From: a virus
Strand: one strand, 5' to 3'
Length of the DNA stretch: 30,933 nt
Virus record (IMG/VR): IMGVR_UViG_3300046048_000315
Span: 1-30,933 of that record
This document shows positions 1 to 5,967 of the stretch, in pieces. Made by a program: the position numbers and the translations under genes. Each line of letters starts with the position of its first letter. The stretch's first letter is position 1. Below the pieces are notes generated by a model, which searched no databases, was not told the origin of the DNA, and was given only the letters and a program-made list of their open reading frames with translations.

Positions 1-1
1 C

Positions 2-172
2 ATGACCGAGCCGCAATACACCAGCACGCACATCGTGGGGGGTACACCCAAGCCGATCACCATCGAGGAGATCGAGACGTTACTCGACAAGGTGTTCGTC
101 GAGATCGTCAAGGACATGGAAGTGGGGGGTACCTTCGTGATCGACTTCCAACGCATCGAGCGGGTCGCATGA
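2..172 (+). CDS. small hypothetical protein (possibly cut at the window edge)
   Basis: An open frame from ATG at position 2 encodes 56 residues and ends at TGA 170-172, overlapping the ATG of the next gene (ATGA). The product is acidic, beginning MTEPQYTSTHIVGG and ending in DFQRIERVA. The frame is open at the left edge, so the true start may lie outside the window. The four-base overlap with the downstream gene, typical of this genome, is the main support that it is real. No family recognised. Confidence 0.6.
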   Translation: MTEPQYTSTHIVGGTPKPITIEEIETLLDKVFVEIVKDMEVGGTFVIDFQRIERVA

Positions 173-861
173 AGCACGCGCACAAGGCGAACAATCACTG
201 GCACGCACCGACGTGGATGGACTCCCTGCTACAGTCTCAGCAGGCGAAGCAGGAGGTCATCGCGACGTGCAAGCCCAACCAGCGCATCCGCTGGGCAAAG
301 CCGAGGCCCATGAGTATGGCATCCATGTTTGATCAGGGAACCACGACCGCTAACACGTACATCGACACCTTCGATCTCTACAACGGCACAGGCGGGACCA
401 TGACGGTGTCGTCCACGTCCAGTTCCGACACGTTCATCATCGGCACCGGGCAGACGGTCACCTGCCTGCCCAACAACCCACGCTACATGCCACCCCCACC
501 CCCGCAGGTAACCAGTGACCCTCGCATCCTCAACAAGTACCTGAACGCGAGCGACCTGCTGGAGGAGTTCATCAGGGACCTGGGCAAGCTGGACGTGAAG
601 CAGGGCGAAGTGCTGCAGATCCCCATCGAGTTGTTCATCAATTGGCTGATATGCAAGGCCGCAGAGGAAGACGGACATGCCCCACCGGAAGACATCAAAG
701 CCCTGCCTGATCTCGCTACCCTGCAACCCCAACGCATCAAGCAGGAGCAACCCCGCTGCCTGTGCTGCGGACGGTTCATCGCCAGACGGGTGGCAGACCG
801 GGGTGTTAATTTTTGCAACGGGGCGCACGCTGACAAGTACCTCAAAGCCCTTGCTGCGTGA
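169..861 (+). CDS. hypothetical protein with a C-terminal zinc-binding-like motif
   Basis: The 230-residue product has a Thr/Ser-rich middle (about residues 57-95), a run of six prolines near residue 110, a helical segment (about 120-165) and a C-terminal motif of the form CLCCGRF...NFCNGAH (about 197-222). Two close cysteines followed by C-x3-H resemble a small treble-clef or zinc-ribbon finger, in which the last Cys is replaced by His. It overlaps the preceding gene by four bases, consistent with translational coupling. Its position before exported Fn3-like proteins could suggest a virion or tail accessory role, but this is inference. I do not recognise the family. Confidence 0.75.
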   Translation: MKHAHKANNHWHAPTWMDSLLQSQQAKQEVIATCKPNQRIRWAKPRPMSMASMFDQGTTTANTYIDTFDLYNGTGGTMTVSSTSSSDTFIIGTGQTVTCLPNNPRYMPPPPPQVTSDPRILNKYLNASDLLEEFIRDLGKLDVKQGEVLQIPIELFINWLICKAAEEDGHAPPEDIKALPDLATLQPQRIKQEQPRCLCCGRFIARRVADRGVNFCNGAHADKYLKALAA

Positions 862-897
862 CAATTCATGACGAGGGTAACCACTTTTGAAATGGTG

Positions 898-920
898 AAG
901 GTAGACTCGGGGTCTACCTT
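898..920 (+). other. perfect stem-loop between genes
   Basis: AAGGTAGAC and GTCTACCTT are exact reverse complements (9 bp) around the loop TCGGG. Only TTT follows, so it is not a convincing intrinsic terminator by itself. It lies between the stop at 861 and the preferred start at 937 of the next gene. It may be a weak terminator, an RNA-processing site or a translational control hairpin. Confidence 0.6.
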
Positions 921-936
921 TGGAGCACCCGTCAAG

Positions 937-1356
937 ATGGCAAACCGGTGGAAGCCCTTCAAGGAGCCGATCTACTTCTTCGTGTACATCATGTTCGTGT
1001 TCATGGTCCTGATCTTTTTCGGGGACGAGGCCGAAGCTGCAGAGGTGTTCGTCAGGAACATACCAGCAACGCAACCGGGGGAGCAGCAGTGCACGCCTGT
1101 CAGTGGGGCAGGTGTCTGGTACTACCGGATGACTGCGGTGGACGCCGAGGCCAACGAGTCGGGTCTGTCGAACGAAGTGATCAAGACGGACGCCACCGAG
1201 GTCTGCTGGATGAACCCCACAGAGAACGTCGACGGCACAGCCCTGACGGATCTGGTGTCACTCAACTTATACCAAAGCAGTGGGACAATCACGGACGTCG
1301 GGGGCAGCGGTCCACCTCCGGTGATCACCGATGCCCCCATCCTTCGCATCGAATAG
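937..1356 (+). CDS. exported or membrane-anchored protein with Fn3-like domain
   Basis: From ATG 937 the product is 139 residues. It starts with a basic stretch (MANRWKPFKEP), then a strongly hydrophobic segment (about residues 11-28) and AEAAEV, which looks like a signal peptide or anchor. The rest resembles a fibronectin type III fold: WYYRMTAVDAEANESGLSNE is the usual Fn3 strand pattern. The frame is open back to an ATG at 868, but that longer start would place a perfect 9-bp stem-loop inside the coding part and has no clear ribosome site, so I prefer 937 (GGAG about 11 bases upstream). Two more genes with similar domains follow at 2034 and 2435, suggesting a set of surface or virion proteins. 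Confidence 0.7.
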   Translation: MANRWKPFKEPIYFFVYIMFVFMVLIFFGDEAEAAEVFVRNIPATQPGEQQCTPVSGAGVWYYRMTAVDAEANESGLSNEVIKTDATEVCWMNPTENVDGTALTDLVSLNLYQSSGTITDVGGSGPPPVITDAPILRIE

Positions 1357-2020
1357 CACAGCCCACGAGGTCATCGCGGTATGGGACCGAGAGCGAGAAC
1401 GCGCCGAGAATGGGATCGGCAAGAGTGCAGCCGACGAATTAGAACGGCTGCGGGAGACGATGCCCAAGGCAATCGACCGGATCAGAGAACTACATCAGAT
1501 GCACACGATGGCGAACGCGTGGTTGACGCGTTTCTTCGAGCTTACCGGGCACGATTTTCCCGAGGCAATGGCGGGTGAGTACGCGAGACCTTTCCGGCCA
1601 GACGTAGGTACCGGAACGGCTGAGCAATGGCTGGCGATACGTCGTCAGATTGAGTCATGGGTGAAGGAGACATACGGCAATGAAGCTGAGCTTTTCTCAG
1701 TCCGAAGTGGTGGCGATGATCGTGCGAGCAATCGAGGAAGGGTGGAACCCCCTGGGCGCAGTGGAAGGGGTGAAGATGCACAGCCCCCAGTCGAGCCACC
1801 TGCTGACCCTGGAGTGCCAGCCGGGCATCGAGGTAAAGTTCACATCAGAAGCCATCGAGGTGGGCGTGGCGCAGGCGTTCAAGCGAGGCGTCGCGCCGCT
1901 GAAGATCGACAACCCGAAGCTGCACTCGGTGACCTTCCACAACAGCACCGACGCGATGGCAAAGGTGGACATCAGGGACGAGGAAATCGAGTCACGATTC
2001 GGCGAGGAAGACGAAGATGA
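1331..2020 (+). CDS. hypothetical protein; 3' part overlaps the next gene (possible frameshift)
   Basis: The frame from ATG 1331 gives 229 residues. The first ~118 residues look like a real protein: charged, helical, with WDRERERAENG, a Leu-rich helix around 35-60 and a conserved-looking WLAIRRQIESWVKETYG. After about position 1690 the translation becomes Arg/Gly/Pro-rich and looks like an out-of-frame reading of the gene that starts at 1680. So either the two genes truly overlap by about 340 bases, or a frameshift (natural or from sequencing) ends or fuses this product near 1680-1700. A +1 slip at CTT-T (1691-1694) would fuse it to the next gene. No family recognised. Confidence 0.45.
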   Translation: MPPSFASNSTAHEVIAVWDRERERAENGIGKSAADELERLRETMPKAIDRIRELHQMHTMANAWLTRFFELTGHDFPEAMAGEYARPFRPDVGTGTAEQWLAIRRQIESWVKETYGNEAELFSVRSGGDDRASNRGRVEPPGRSGRGEDAQPPVEPPADPGVPAGHRGKVHIRSHRGGRGAGVQARRRAAEDRQPEAALGDLPQQHRRDGKGGHQGRGNRVTIRRGRRR

Positions 2021-2033
2021 CGGAGATGACTAA
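1680..2033 (+). CDS. hypothetical acidic-tailed protein
   Basis: ATG 1680 starts a 117-residue protein with plausible alternating strand/helix pattern and a strongly acidic C-terminus (EEDEDDGDD). GGAG occurs about 12 bases upstream. Its TAA at 2031-2033 abuts the ATG of the next gene. The acidic tail recalls small phage proteins that interact with DNA-binding or capsid partners, but no family can be named. It overlaps the 3' half of the frame that starts at 1331; this frame has the better protein character in the overlap. Confidence 0.75.
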   Translation: MKLSFSQSEVVAMIVRAIEEGWNPLGAVEGVKMHSPQSSHLLTLECQPGIEVKFTSEAIEVGVAQAFKRGVAPLKIDNPKLHSVTFHNSTDAMAKVDIRDEEIESRFGEEDEDDGDD

Positions 2034-2438
2034 ATGCTGACCCTACTGTTTGCGCTGAGTCTGTCGGCAGATCTGTCGACCGCTAACATAGCATCGTACA
2101 CAGCCGACTCGAAGTACACGTACTCGGGTCGGACGATGACGATCTCGTGGTGTTACTCTAACCCGACGGTGACCTACGATCTGGAAGTCGTGAACCTGAT
2201 CGGCGAGTACCGGGAGGTGAGCGAGATCGGGCTGACAGGCATGTCCTATGATTGGGTTGTGCCGAGAACTGGTAGTTATATGATCCGCATACGCGCAAGG
2301 GGAGCAGACAACACCCTGGGACCCTGGAATGAATCGGTCACGAACGGCGAGCAACAGACCTCCGGGTGTGAAGCACAGCGCAGTTTCCTGATCAACGCGA
2401 TAACAGCACCACCCACCTCTGGAGGTTTCGAGCCATGA
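2034..2438 (+). CDS. secreted protein with Fn3/Ig-like domain
   Basis: The 134-residue product begins MLTLLFALSLSADLSTA, a short signal peptide with a likely cut after an Ala in that stretch. The mature part reads as a single beta-sandwich: strands around ISWCYSNPTVTYDLEVVN and a late strand YMIRIRARGADNTLGPWNES, which is the typical fibronectin type III signature (Tyr-x-hydrophobic-Arg-hydrophobic-Arg-Ala). Two or three cysteines could form a disulphide after export. The start directly follows the preceding stop. With the similar products at 937 and 2435 it probably belongs to a surface-exposed or virion-decorating set; the exact role is unknown. Confidence 0.75.
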   Translation: MLTLLFALSLSADLSTANIASYTADSKYTYSGRTMTISWCYSNPTVTYDLEVVNLIGEYREVSEIGLTGMSYDWVVPRTGSYMIRIRARGADNTLGPWNESVTNGEQQTSGCEAQRSFLINAITAPPTSGGFEP

Positions 2439-2776
2439 GTACAGTCGCGCCGCTGATTGCGGCATTCAGACAATCCGATTCACCAGACACGGAAGCGAAC
2501 CGCATCCGTATCGTTCCGACCGGGTCACCGATGACCTACGACCTGCCCTACAGTGAAGTGACACCGCTGCCAGCACCCGACGCTGACGGCTTCACCCGCA
2601 TCGACTTGTCGAAGCTGGAAGTCGCTGCAGGTCTGGACGGGGTGTACGACGTGGGCATCACGGCAGTCGACGAGCGCAAGCAGGAGTCCAGCTTCCTGAT
2701 TATGGCCGAAGGAAATTTCGACTTCAGCCCTCCGAGTGCCCCAACGGAAGGCCGATTCGAGGACGGGGCCGCGTAG
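2435..2776 (+). CDS. hypothetical protein with Fn3-like strand pattern
   Basis: The 113-residue product overlaps the previous stop (ATGA) and has a good ribosome site (TGGAGG) about 12 bases upstream. It carries no signal peptide. The pattern GVYDVGITAVDERKQESSF resembles the end of a fibronectin type III domain, and the C-terminus is Pro/Ser/Gly-rich. It is the third product of this type in a row. Function unknown; a tail, head-decoration or adhesion role is inference from the domain type. Confidence 0.75.
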   Translation: MSTVAPLIAAFRQSDSPDTEANRIRIVPTGSPMTYDLPYSEVTPLPAPDADGFTRIDLSKLEVAAGLDGVYDVGITAVDERKQESSFLIMAEGNFDFSPPSAPTEGRFEDGAA

Positions 2777-2805
2777 ACTGCTGGAACGACCAGACGTCTG
2801 GCGGC

Positions 2806-2940
2806 GTGAGTCCTTGTCCGGTGCATGGCGATCCGCCACCGGGACACGGCAAGCCCTCGTCCACGTCACGGGTTGCCGATGCGGTCGGGAGCCTGTTGGC
2901 ATTGGTCGAGCGGGTGTTTAGGGGGAGGGGACGGAGGTGA
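2806..2940 (+). CDS. very small Pro-rich protein
   Basis: GTG 2806 opens a 44-residue frame ending at TGA 2938-2940. The stop overlaps the GTG start of the next gene (GTGA), the same coupling seen elsewhere in this genome. The product begins SPCPVHGDPPPGHGKPS and continues with a short amphipathic helix (VADAVGSLLALVERVF) and a basic end. The early Cys and Pro-rich stretch faintly recall small Rz1-like lipoproteins, but there is no signal peptide, so this is only a thought. No strong ribosome site was found. Confidence 0.5.
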   Translation: MSPCPVHGDPPPGHGKPSSTSRVADAVGSLLALVERVFRGRGRR

Positions 2941-3752
2941 AGCAATGGGGGTGTCTGCTGGTGCTGTTGGCTGGGTTTGCACACGCGACACCACCCGACA
3001 ACCGTCCACCCGACAACCGTCCACCTGATCGTGGCAGCAAGCCGGGACCGGTGGTCGCAACAACAAGCCCGTCGAGTGCGGCATCGAGCGCAACGTCGAG
3101 CAGCACGTCGAGCAGCACGTCAGACAGCACGTCAAGCGCAACGTCTGGCATCGGTGATGTCACCGCCACGACTGGACCCTCGTCTGCTGTGGTCGGGGAC
3201 GTGGGCAGCACTTCGGTGTCCAATCAATTGGACGTCAATCTCTCAAACCCCAACAAGCTGAAGATCAAGAACGTGCCCAGCATGGTGGCACCGGACATCT
3301 ACCCGACCGTGTCGTGCTTCAGAGGAGGCTCCGGGTCTGCTGCCGGGGCGGGCTGGGGCTTCAGTCTCGGGGGAGGTAAGATCGACGAGGATTGCGTGGA
3401 GCGCGAGGAGATACGGCTGGCGCACGCGATGGGACTGCAGGCACGAGCACTGTATCGCTGGTGCCGACTGCCCAACAACGTCGAGGCGTTCGGCAGTGTC
3501 ATCGAGTGTATGCAGTTCGACCCGACGGTCGACGTGTCCGATCACGTGATGGAGGACACCGTGTCCCCCACAGAGTTCGCTGTGATAAGCGATCGGGTTG
3601 ATCCCATAGCCCAACAGGCGCAGCAGGTCGACGACCGGCTGGCGAGGCTGGAGGCGCAACTGGTGCGGGCAGAGAGGCGAGCAGAGCAGGAACGGCGGGA
3701 GCGCGAACAATGGAAGAAGGACCTGAGCCAGAAGTACCTCGACGGCGAGTAG
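2937..3752 (+). CDS. secreted protein with Ser/Thr-rich spacer and C-terminal coiled coil
   Basis: GTG 2937 is preceded by a very purine-rich ribosome site (GGGGAGGGGACGGAGG). The 271-residue product has a signal peptide (MKQWGCLLVLLAGFAHA, likely cut before TPP), three PPD(N)R repeats, a Ser/Thr/Ala low-complexity spacer (about residues 43-72), a central domain with several cysteines (SCF, DEDCVERE, YRWC, IECM) and a charged coiled coil at the end (about 222-271). Gly-rich GGSGSAAGAGWGFSLGGG lies before the Cys-containing helix. One copy of the 14-bp genome repeat lies inside the coding part (SNQLD). The layout suits an envelope-located phage protein, possibly in lysis or adsorption; I do not recognise the family. 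Confidence 0.75.
   Translation: MKQWGCLLVLLAGFAHATPPDNRPPDNRPPDRGSKPGPVVATTSPSSAASSATSSSTSSSTSDSTSSATSGIGDVTATTGPSSAVVGDVGSTSVSNQLDVNLSNPNKLKIKNVPSMVAPDIYPTVSCFRGGSGSAAGAGWGFSLGGGKIDEDCVEREEIRLAHAMGLQARALYRWCRLPNNVEAFGSVIECMQFDPTVDVSDHVMEDTVSPTEFAVISDRVDPIAQQAQQVDDRLARLEAQLVRAERRAEQERREREQWKKDLSQKYLDGE
2991..3020 (+). repeat. 15-bp tandem repeat, two copies
   Basis: CCACCCGACAACCGT occurs twice back to back (2991-3005 and 3006-3020), followed by a partial third unit (CCACCTGA). It encodes the repeated PPDNR units after the signal peptide of the secreted protein and may vary in copy number. Confidence 0.9.
3081..3152 (+). repeat. degenerate AGCACGTC/AACGTC short repeats
   Basis: Near-repeats such as GAGCAGCACGTC, GACAGCACGTC and AGCGCAACGTC fill this stretch and encode the Ser/Thr-rich spacer of the secreted protein. 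Slippage between units is likely the origin. Confidence 0.7.
3219..3232 (+). repeat. 14-bp dispersed near-palindrome, copy 1
   Basis: TCCAATCAATTGGA, arms TCCAAT/ATTGGA around CA, with G/C flanks extending the symmetry by one base. It is inside the secreted-protein gene and encodes SNQLD. Identical to six other sites in the window. Confidence 0.9.
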
Positions 3753-4033
3753 GCTACTGGGACGCGTTCAAACTGGTCGCTGCACCGATGGCGACAGTCG
3801 GCGGGATCGGCGGCGTGATCCTGTGGTTCGCGGCGGATGCCTGGGTGCGGCATATTGTGCAGGACGAGGTGGCTGACATAGCGACGGGTACCAACAACGC
3901 CGGGACTCTGCTGTCCGAGCACAACGCTAAGCTGCAGGCACACGAGAGAGAGATCGTAGAAAACGAAGGCGACATCAAGCGGCAGGACGACAGGTTCACC
4001 GACTTCGTGCGCGAGATCATTGCCAAGCTATGA
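3710..4033 (+). CDS. small membrane protein with periplasm- or cytosol-facing coiled coil
   Basis: The 107-residue product has a charged N-terminus, one hydrophobic segment (about residues 24-42, AAPMATVGGIGGVILWFAA) and a helical, coiled-coil-like remainder (about 60-107). It overlaps the 3' end of the preceding gene by 43 bases in another frame and its stop overlaps the ATG of the next gene (ATGA). Size and one-pass topology recall holins, spanin inner-membrane subunits (Rz-like) or XhlA-type proteins; the coiled coil after the membrane segment favours the last two. A lysis role is inference only. Confidence 0.7.
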   Translation: MEEGPEPEVPRRRVGYWDAFKLVAAPMATVGGIGGVILWFAADAWVRHIVQDEVADIATGTNNAGTLLSEHNAKLQAHEREIVENEGDIKRQDDRFTDFVREIIAKL

Positions 4034-4455
4034 GCGAAGAAAAAACAGCGGGCCTGTACGACGTGCTACGGGCGATCACCCTGATGGGTGGAACCATCAC
4101 GATCCTGATCGGGGGCGGCAAGTTCGTGCTCGATGCGTACAACGCGGTCGCCACCAAGGAGTACCACGACAGCGATCGGCGAGTCGTGATCGAACAAGTG
4201 CAGAAGCAGATCGAGATCGAACTGCTGCCGCTGAAGGAGTCGGTCGAGAACACGGAGGCCAGCGCAATCGTGCCGCGCATCTCGAACATCCTGAGTCTGA
4301 AGTGCCGCACTGAGATACCGGTCGACGTCGAGAACATCCTGCAGAAGCAACTGGCAAGATACAGGGAACTGAACGGGCGGGACTTTGCCATCGGCGGATG
4401 CCGTGACGGCAAGAGGGTGTCTGCCTATGAGTTGACGAACGGCGACGACACGTGA
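4030..4455 (+). CDS. small membrane protein
   Basis: The 141-residue product starts MSEEKTAGLYDVLRAITLMGG and has a single short hydrophobic segment (about residues 12-32), then a long charged helical region (about 45-110) with two cysteines further on (LKCR, GGCRD). It is translationally coupled to the gene at 3710, which has a similar plan, so the pair may act together in the inner membrane. Its 3' end contains the -35 box of a promoter for the next operon. Function unknown. Confidence 0.7.
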   Translation: MSEEKTAGLYDVLRAITLMGGTITILIGGGKFVLDAYNAVATKEYHDSDRRVVIEQVQKQIEIELLPLKESVENTEASAIVPRISNILSLKCRTEIPVDVENILQKQLARYRELNGRDFAIGGCRDGKRVSAYELTNGDDT

Positions 4456-4461
4456 TATACT
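4432..4461 (+). promoter_or_regulatory. sigma70-like promoter P1
   Basis: TTGACG (4432-4437), 18-base spacer, TATACT (4456-4461) preceded by TGA, an extended -10. The AACGG just after the -35 box is shared with five other promoters here. It drives the gene at 4490. Confidence 0.7.
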
Positions 4462-4489
4462 GAGCGATCAACCAAGCCACGGAGGCAAG

Positions 4490-4753
4490 ATGGCAGTACG
4501 GATCAAAAGCCGCAAGGCTGACCCTAAGCACATAAAGAACCCGACCACGCGTAAGCTGGTCACCGAGTACCTGAAGCGAGCGCGGTCATTCAATCATGGC
4601 TACCTGCGCGGACTGCTGCAGGTCGAGCGACGACACAAGTCAACGGACGCTGATGTCATCGAGCGCATACTGGAGAACCTGAAGCATGAAGACCGACTCA
4701 AAGAAACACGCGTGCTACCGAGCGGAGTGGTGGACTTGGAGCCACCTGCTTAA
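4490..4753 (+). CDS. small basic hypothetical protein
   Basis: The 87-residue product is rich in Lys/Arg (MAVRIKSRKADPKHIKNP) with helices (KLVTEYLKRARSF, ADVIERILENLKHEDRL). It is the first gene after promoter P1 and has the recurrent ribosome site CACGGAGGCA (4478-4487). A nucleic-acid-binding role would fit its charge but is not shown by a motif. Its 3' end overlaps the next gene by 68 bases. Confidence 0.75.
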   Translation: MAVRIKSRKADPKHIKNPTTRKLVTEYLKRARSFNHGYLRGLLQVERRHKSTDADVIERILENLKHEDRLKETRVLPSGVVDLEPPA

Positions 4754-5174
4754 CGTCCGGCACACCGAGGCGCACCCGAAGTTCTACGCTGAGATCAAGA
4801 TTCAACTCGACGCCCACATGATCGACAGCAATGGGAAAGTGCGTGAGTGGCTGAAGGTGTCCGACCGGTACGCGATCACTCGGCGTGACGCGTGGAACTT
4901 CATCGAGTCAAGGTACCGGGCCGGGGACCCCGAGTACAACTTCGATCTGATCCTGAACCTGTACCCGCTGCAGGAAGATCCTGTCGTCGTCGTGGAGATG
5001 GTGTGCGCGGATCTCTGGTATGTCTGGCTGGAGAACTTCCTGAGTCATTCGCTGCCGGACTGGCGCGAGGTCGACGATCTATCCAAGATGCAGATACCCG
5101 CGATACTCGAACCGATCGTGGTGCCGTTCATCGACTTGTCATGGTTCAGGGAGCAGGTACAGGTATGCGTCTGA
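4686..5174 (+). CDS. hypothetical protein
   Basis: The 162-residue product is rich in Trp and acidic residues (AEWWTWSHLL, WREVDD, DLSWFREQ). The N-terminal 40 residues overlap the preceding gene in another frame yet look protein-like, so I keep ATG 4686; an internal start near 4818 is possible. No motif recognised. It shares a short overlap with the next gene at 5165, so the three genes 4490-5374 form one transcription unit. Confidence 0.7.
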   Translation: MKTDSKKHACYRAEWWTWSHLLNVRHTEAHPKFYAEIKIQLDAHMIDSNGKVREWLKVSDRYAITRRDAWNFIESRYRAGDPEYNFDLILNLYPLQEDPVVVVEMVCADLWYVWLENFLSHSLPDWREVDDLSKMQIPAILEPIVVPFIDLSWFREQVQVCV

Positions 5175-5374
5175 CGTTCAGATTCGGGAGTGACACTAAC
5201 GAGAACTGGTTTCGATCTTTTATGCTGGAGGAGTACCCGATGCTGGAGGAGAACTTGCGGCGGGTCGGTCCGTCGATGGTGCTCTATGGGGTGTACGTGT
5301 CTGACCAAGACATCGAGCGGATCGAGGACGAGGCGCATGTCCTGGGAGCCACGATCACCCGGTCCCCAGACTGA
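5165..5374 (+). CDS. small hypothetical protein
   Basis: ATG 5165 follows GGGAGCAGG and overlaps the preceding gene by ten bases. The 69-residue product (MRLTFRFGSDTNENW...) has a beta-alpha-beta pattern: a first strand, a helix (YPMLEENLRRVG), a strand (SMVLYGVYV) and an acidic helix (DQDIERIEDEAHVLG), like a small ferredoxin-like fold. Last gene of the P1 unit. Function unknown. Confidence 0.7.
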   Translation: MRLTFRFGSDTNENWFRSFMLEEYPMLEENLRRVGPSMVLYGVYVSDQDIERIEDEAHVLGATITRSPD

Positions 5375-5395
5375 CAAAGTTCTTACAATCAATAG

Positions 5396-5423
5396 TTGAC
5401 AAACGGCAGTCACATGCTAAGAT
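5396..5423 (+). promoter_or_regulatory. sigma70-like promoter P2
   Basis: TTGACA (5396-5401) with AACGG following, 16-base spacer, TAAGAT (5418-5423) preceded by TGC (extended -10). A degenerate version of the 14-bp repeat (10 of 14 bases, 5384-5397) overlaps the -35 box. It reads into the gene at 5451. Confidence 0.75.
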
Positions 5424-5450
5424 GGGAACCATAGAGACACGGAAGCAGAC

Positions 5451-5684
5451 ATGAAAATCCAGACCAAAAAAATCAACAGCTACTTCCACCTAGTCACGGT
5501 GGATGGCAAAGAGATCGGGTTCCTTCGCAAGGCTCCCGCATCACGGTCGACGATCACTCCCTATCAGCCGTTCACGCTGGACAACGAGATGATCGCGGAC
5601 AAGAACTCACCCAGCGGATACGCTGCCTGCTACGGGCGACACGCCAAGGCAGACGCGATCCAGATCCTGATCAACAACCAGTAG
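5451..5684 (+). CDS. small hypothetical protein
   Basis: The 77-residue product begins MKIQTKKINSYFHLVTVDGK and reads as a short beta-rich domain followed by a helix (AKADAIQILINNQ). The pattern, with an N-terminal two-stranded VDGKEIGFL turn, recalls small domains that phages express early to modify host processes, but no family is recognised. First gene after promoter P2, with ribosome site CACGGAAGCA (5438-5447). Confidence 0.75.
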   Translation: MKIQTKKINSYFHLVTVDGKEIGFLRKAPASRSTITPYQPFTLDNEMIADKNSPSGYAACYGRHAKADAIQILINNQ

Positions 5685-5698
5685 TCACGGAGGCTAAC

Positions 5699-5911
5699 AT
5701 GGCACTTTTCAACATCACATTCACCAAGGTCTTCGTCGACGGTACGCTCGAAGGCATCACCTACAACGACACGCTGAAGGGCGCGAGCGAGAAGTGCGTC
5801 GAGACCATGCGCAGGCGCGAGCGCGAGGGCAGCATAGTCACGCCATGCGTCGGCGGGTCCAAGTACCGGATCACCAACGTGGTGGTCATGGAACGGTTTC
5901 TCGTTCTGTAG
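5699..5911 (+). CDS. small hypothetical protein
   Basis: The 70-residue product (MALFNITFTKVFVDGTLEG...) has two N-terminal strands, a helix (ASEKCVETMRRRERE) and two C-terminal strands. Ribosome site CACGGAGGCT (5686-5695). It is in one unit with the gene at 5451; the TAG stop is followed two bases later by the -35 box of the next promoter. Function unknown. Confidence 0.75.
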   Translation: MALFNITFTKVFVDGTLEGITYNDTLKGASEKCVETMRRREREGSIVTPCVGGSKYRITNVVVMERFLVL

Positions 5912-5913
5912 GG

Positions 5914-5942
5914 TTGACAAACGGAGGGGACTTGTTTAGGCT
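5914..5942 (+). promoter_or_regulatory. sigma70-like promoter P3 with inverted repeat around the -10
   Basis: TTGACA (5914-5919) in the block GGGTTGACAAACGG, then a weak -10 near TTTAGGCT (5935-5942). A perfect inverted repeat, AGGGGAC (5925-5931) and GTCCCCT (5944-5950), brackets the -10, as expected of an operator. It drives the PPDK-like gene. Confidence 0.65.
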
Positions 5943-5967
5943 GGTCCCCTAAGTCACGGAGGCAGCA

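Noticed and set aside
1700-2020. 3' half of the frame that begins at 1331 as true coding sequence
   Set aside because: Arg/Gly/Pro-rich translation typical of an out-of-frame reading; the overlapping frame from 1680 is far better.
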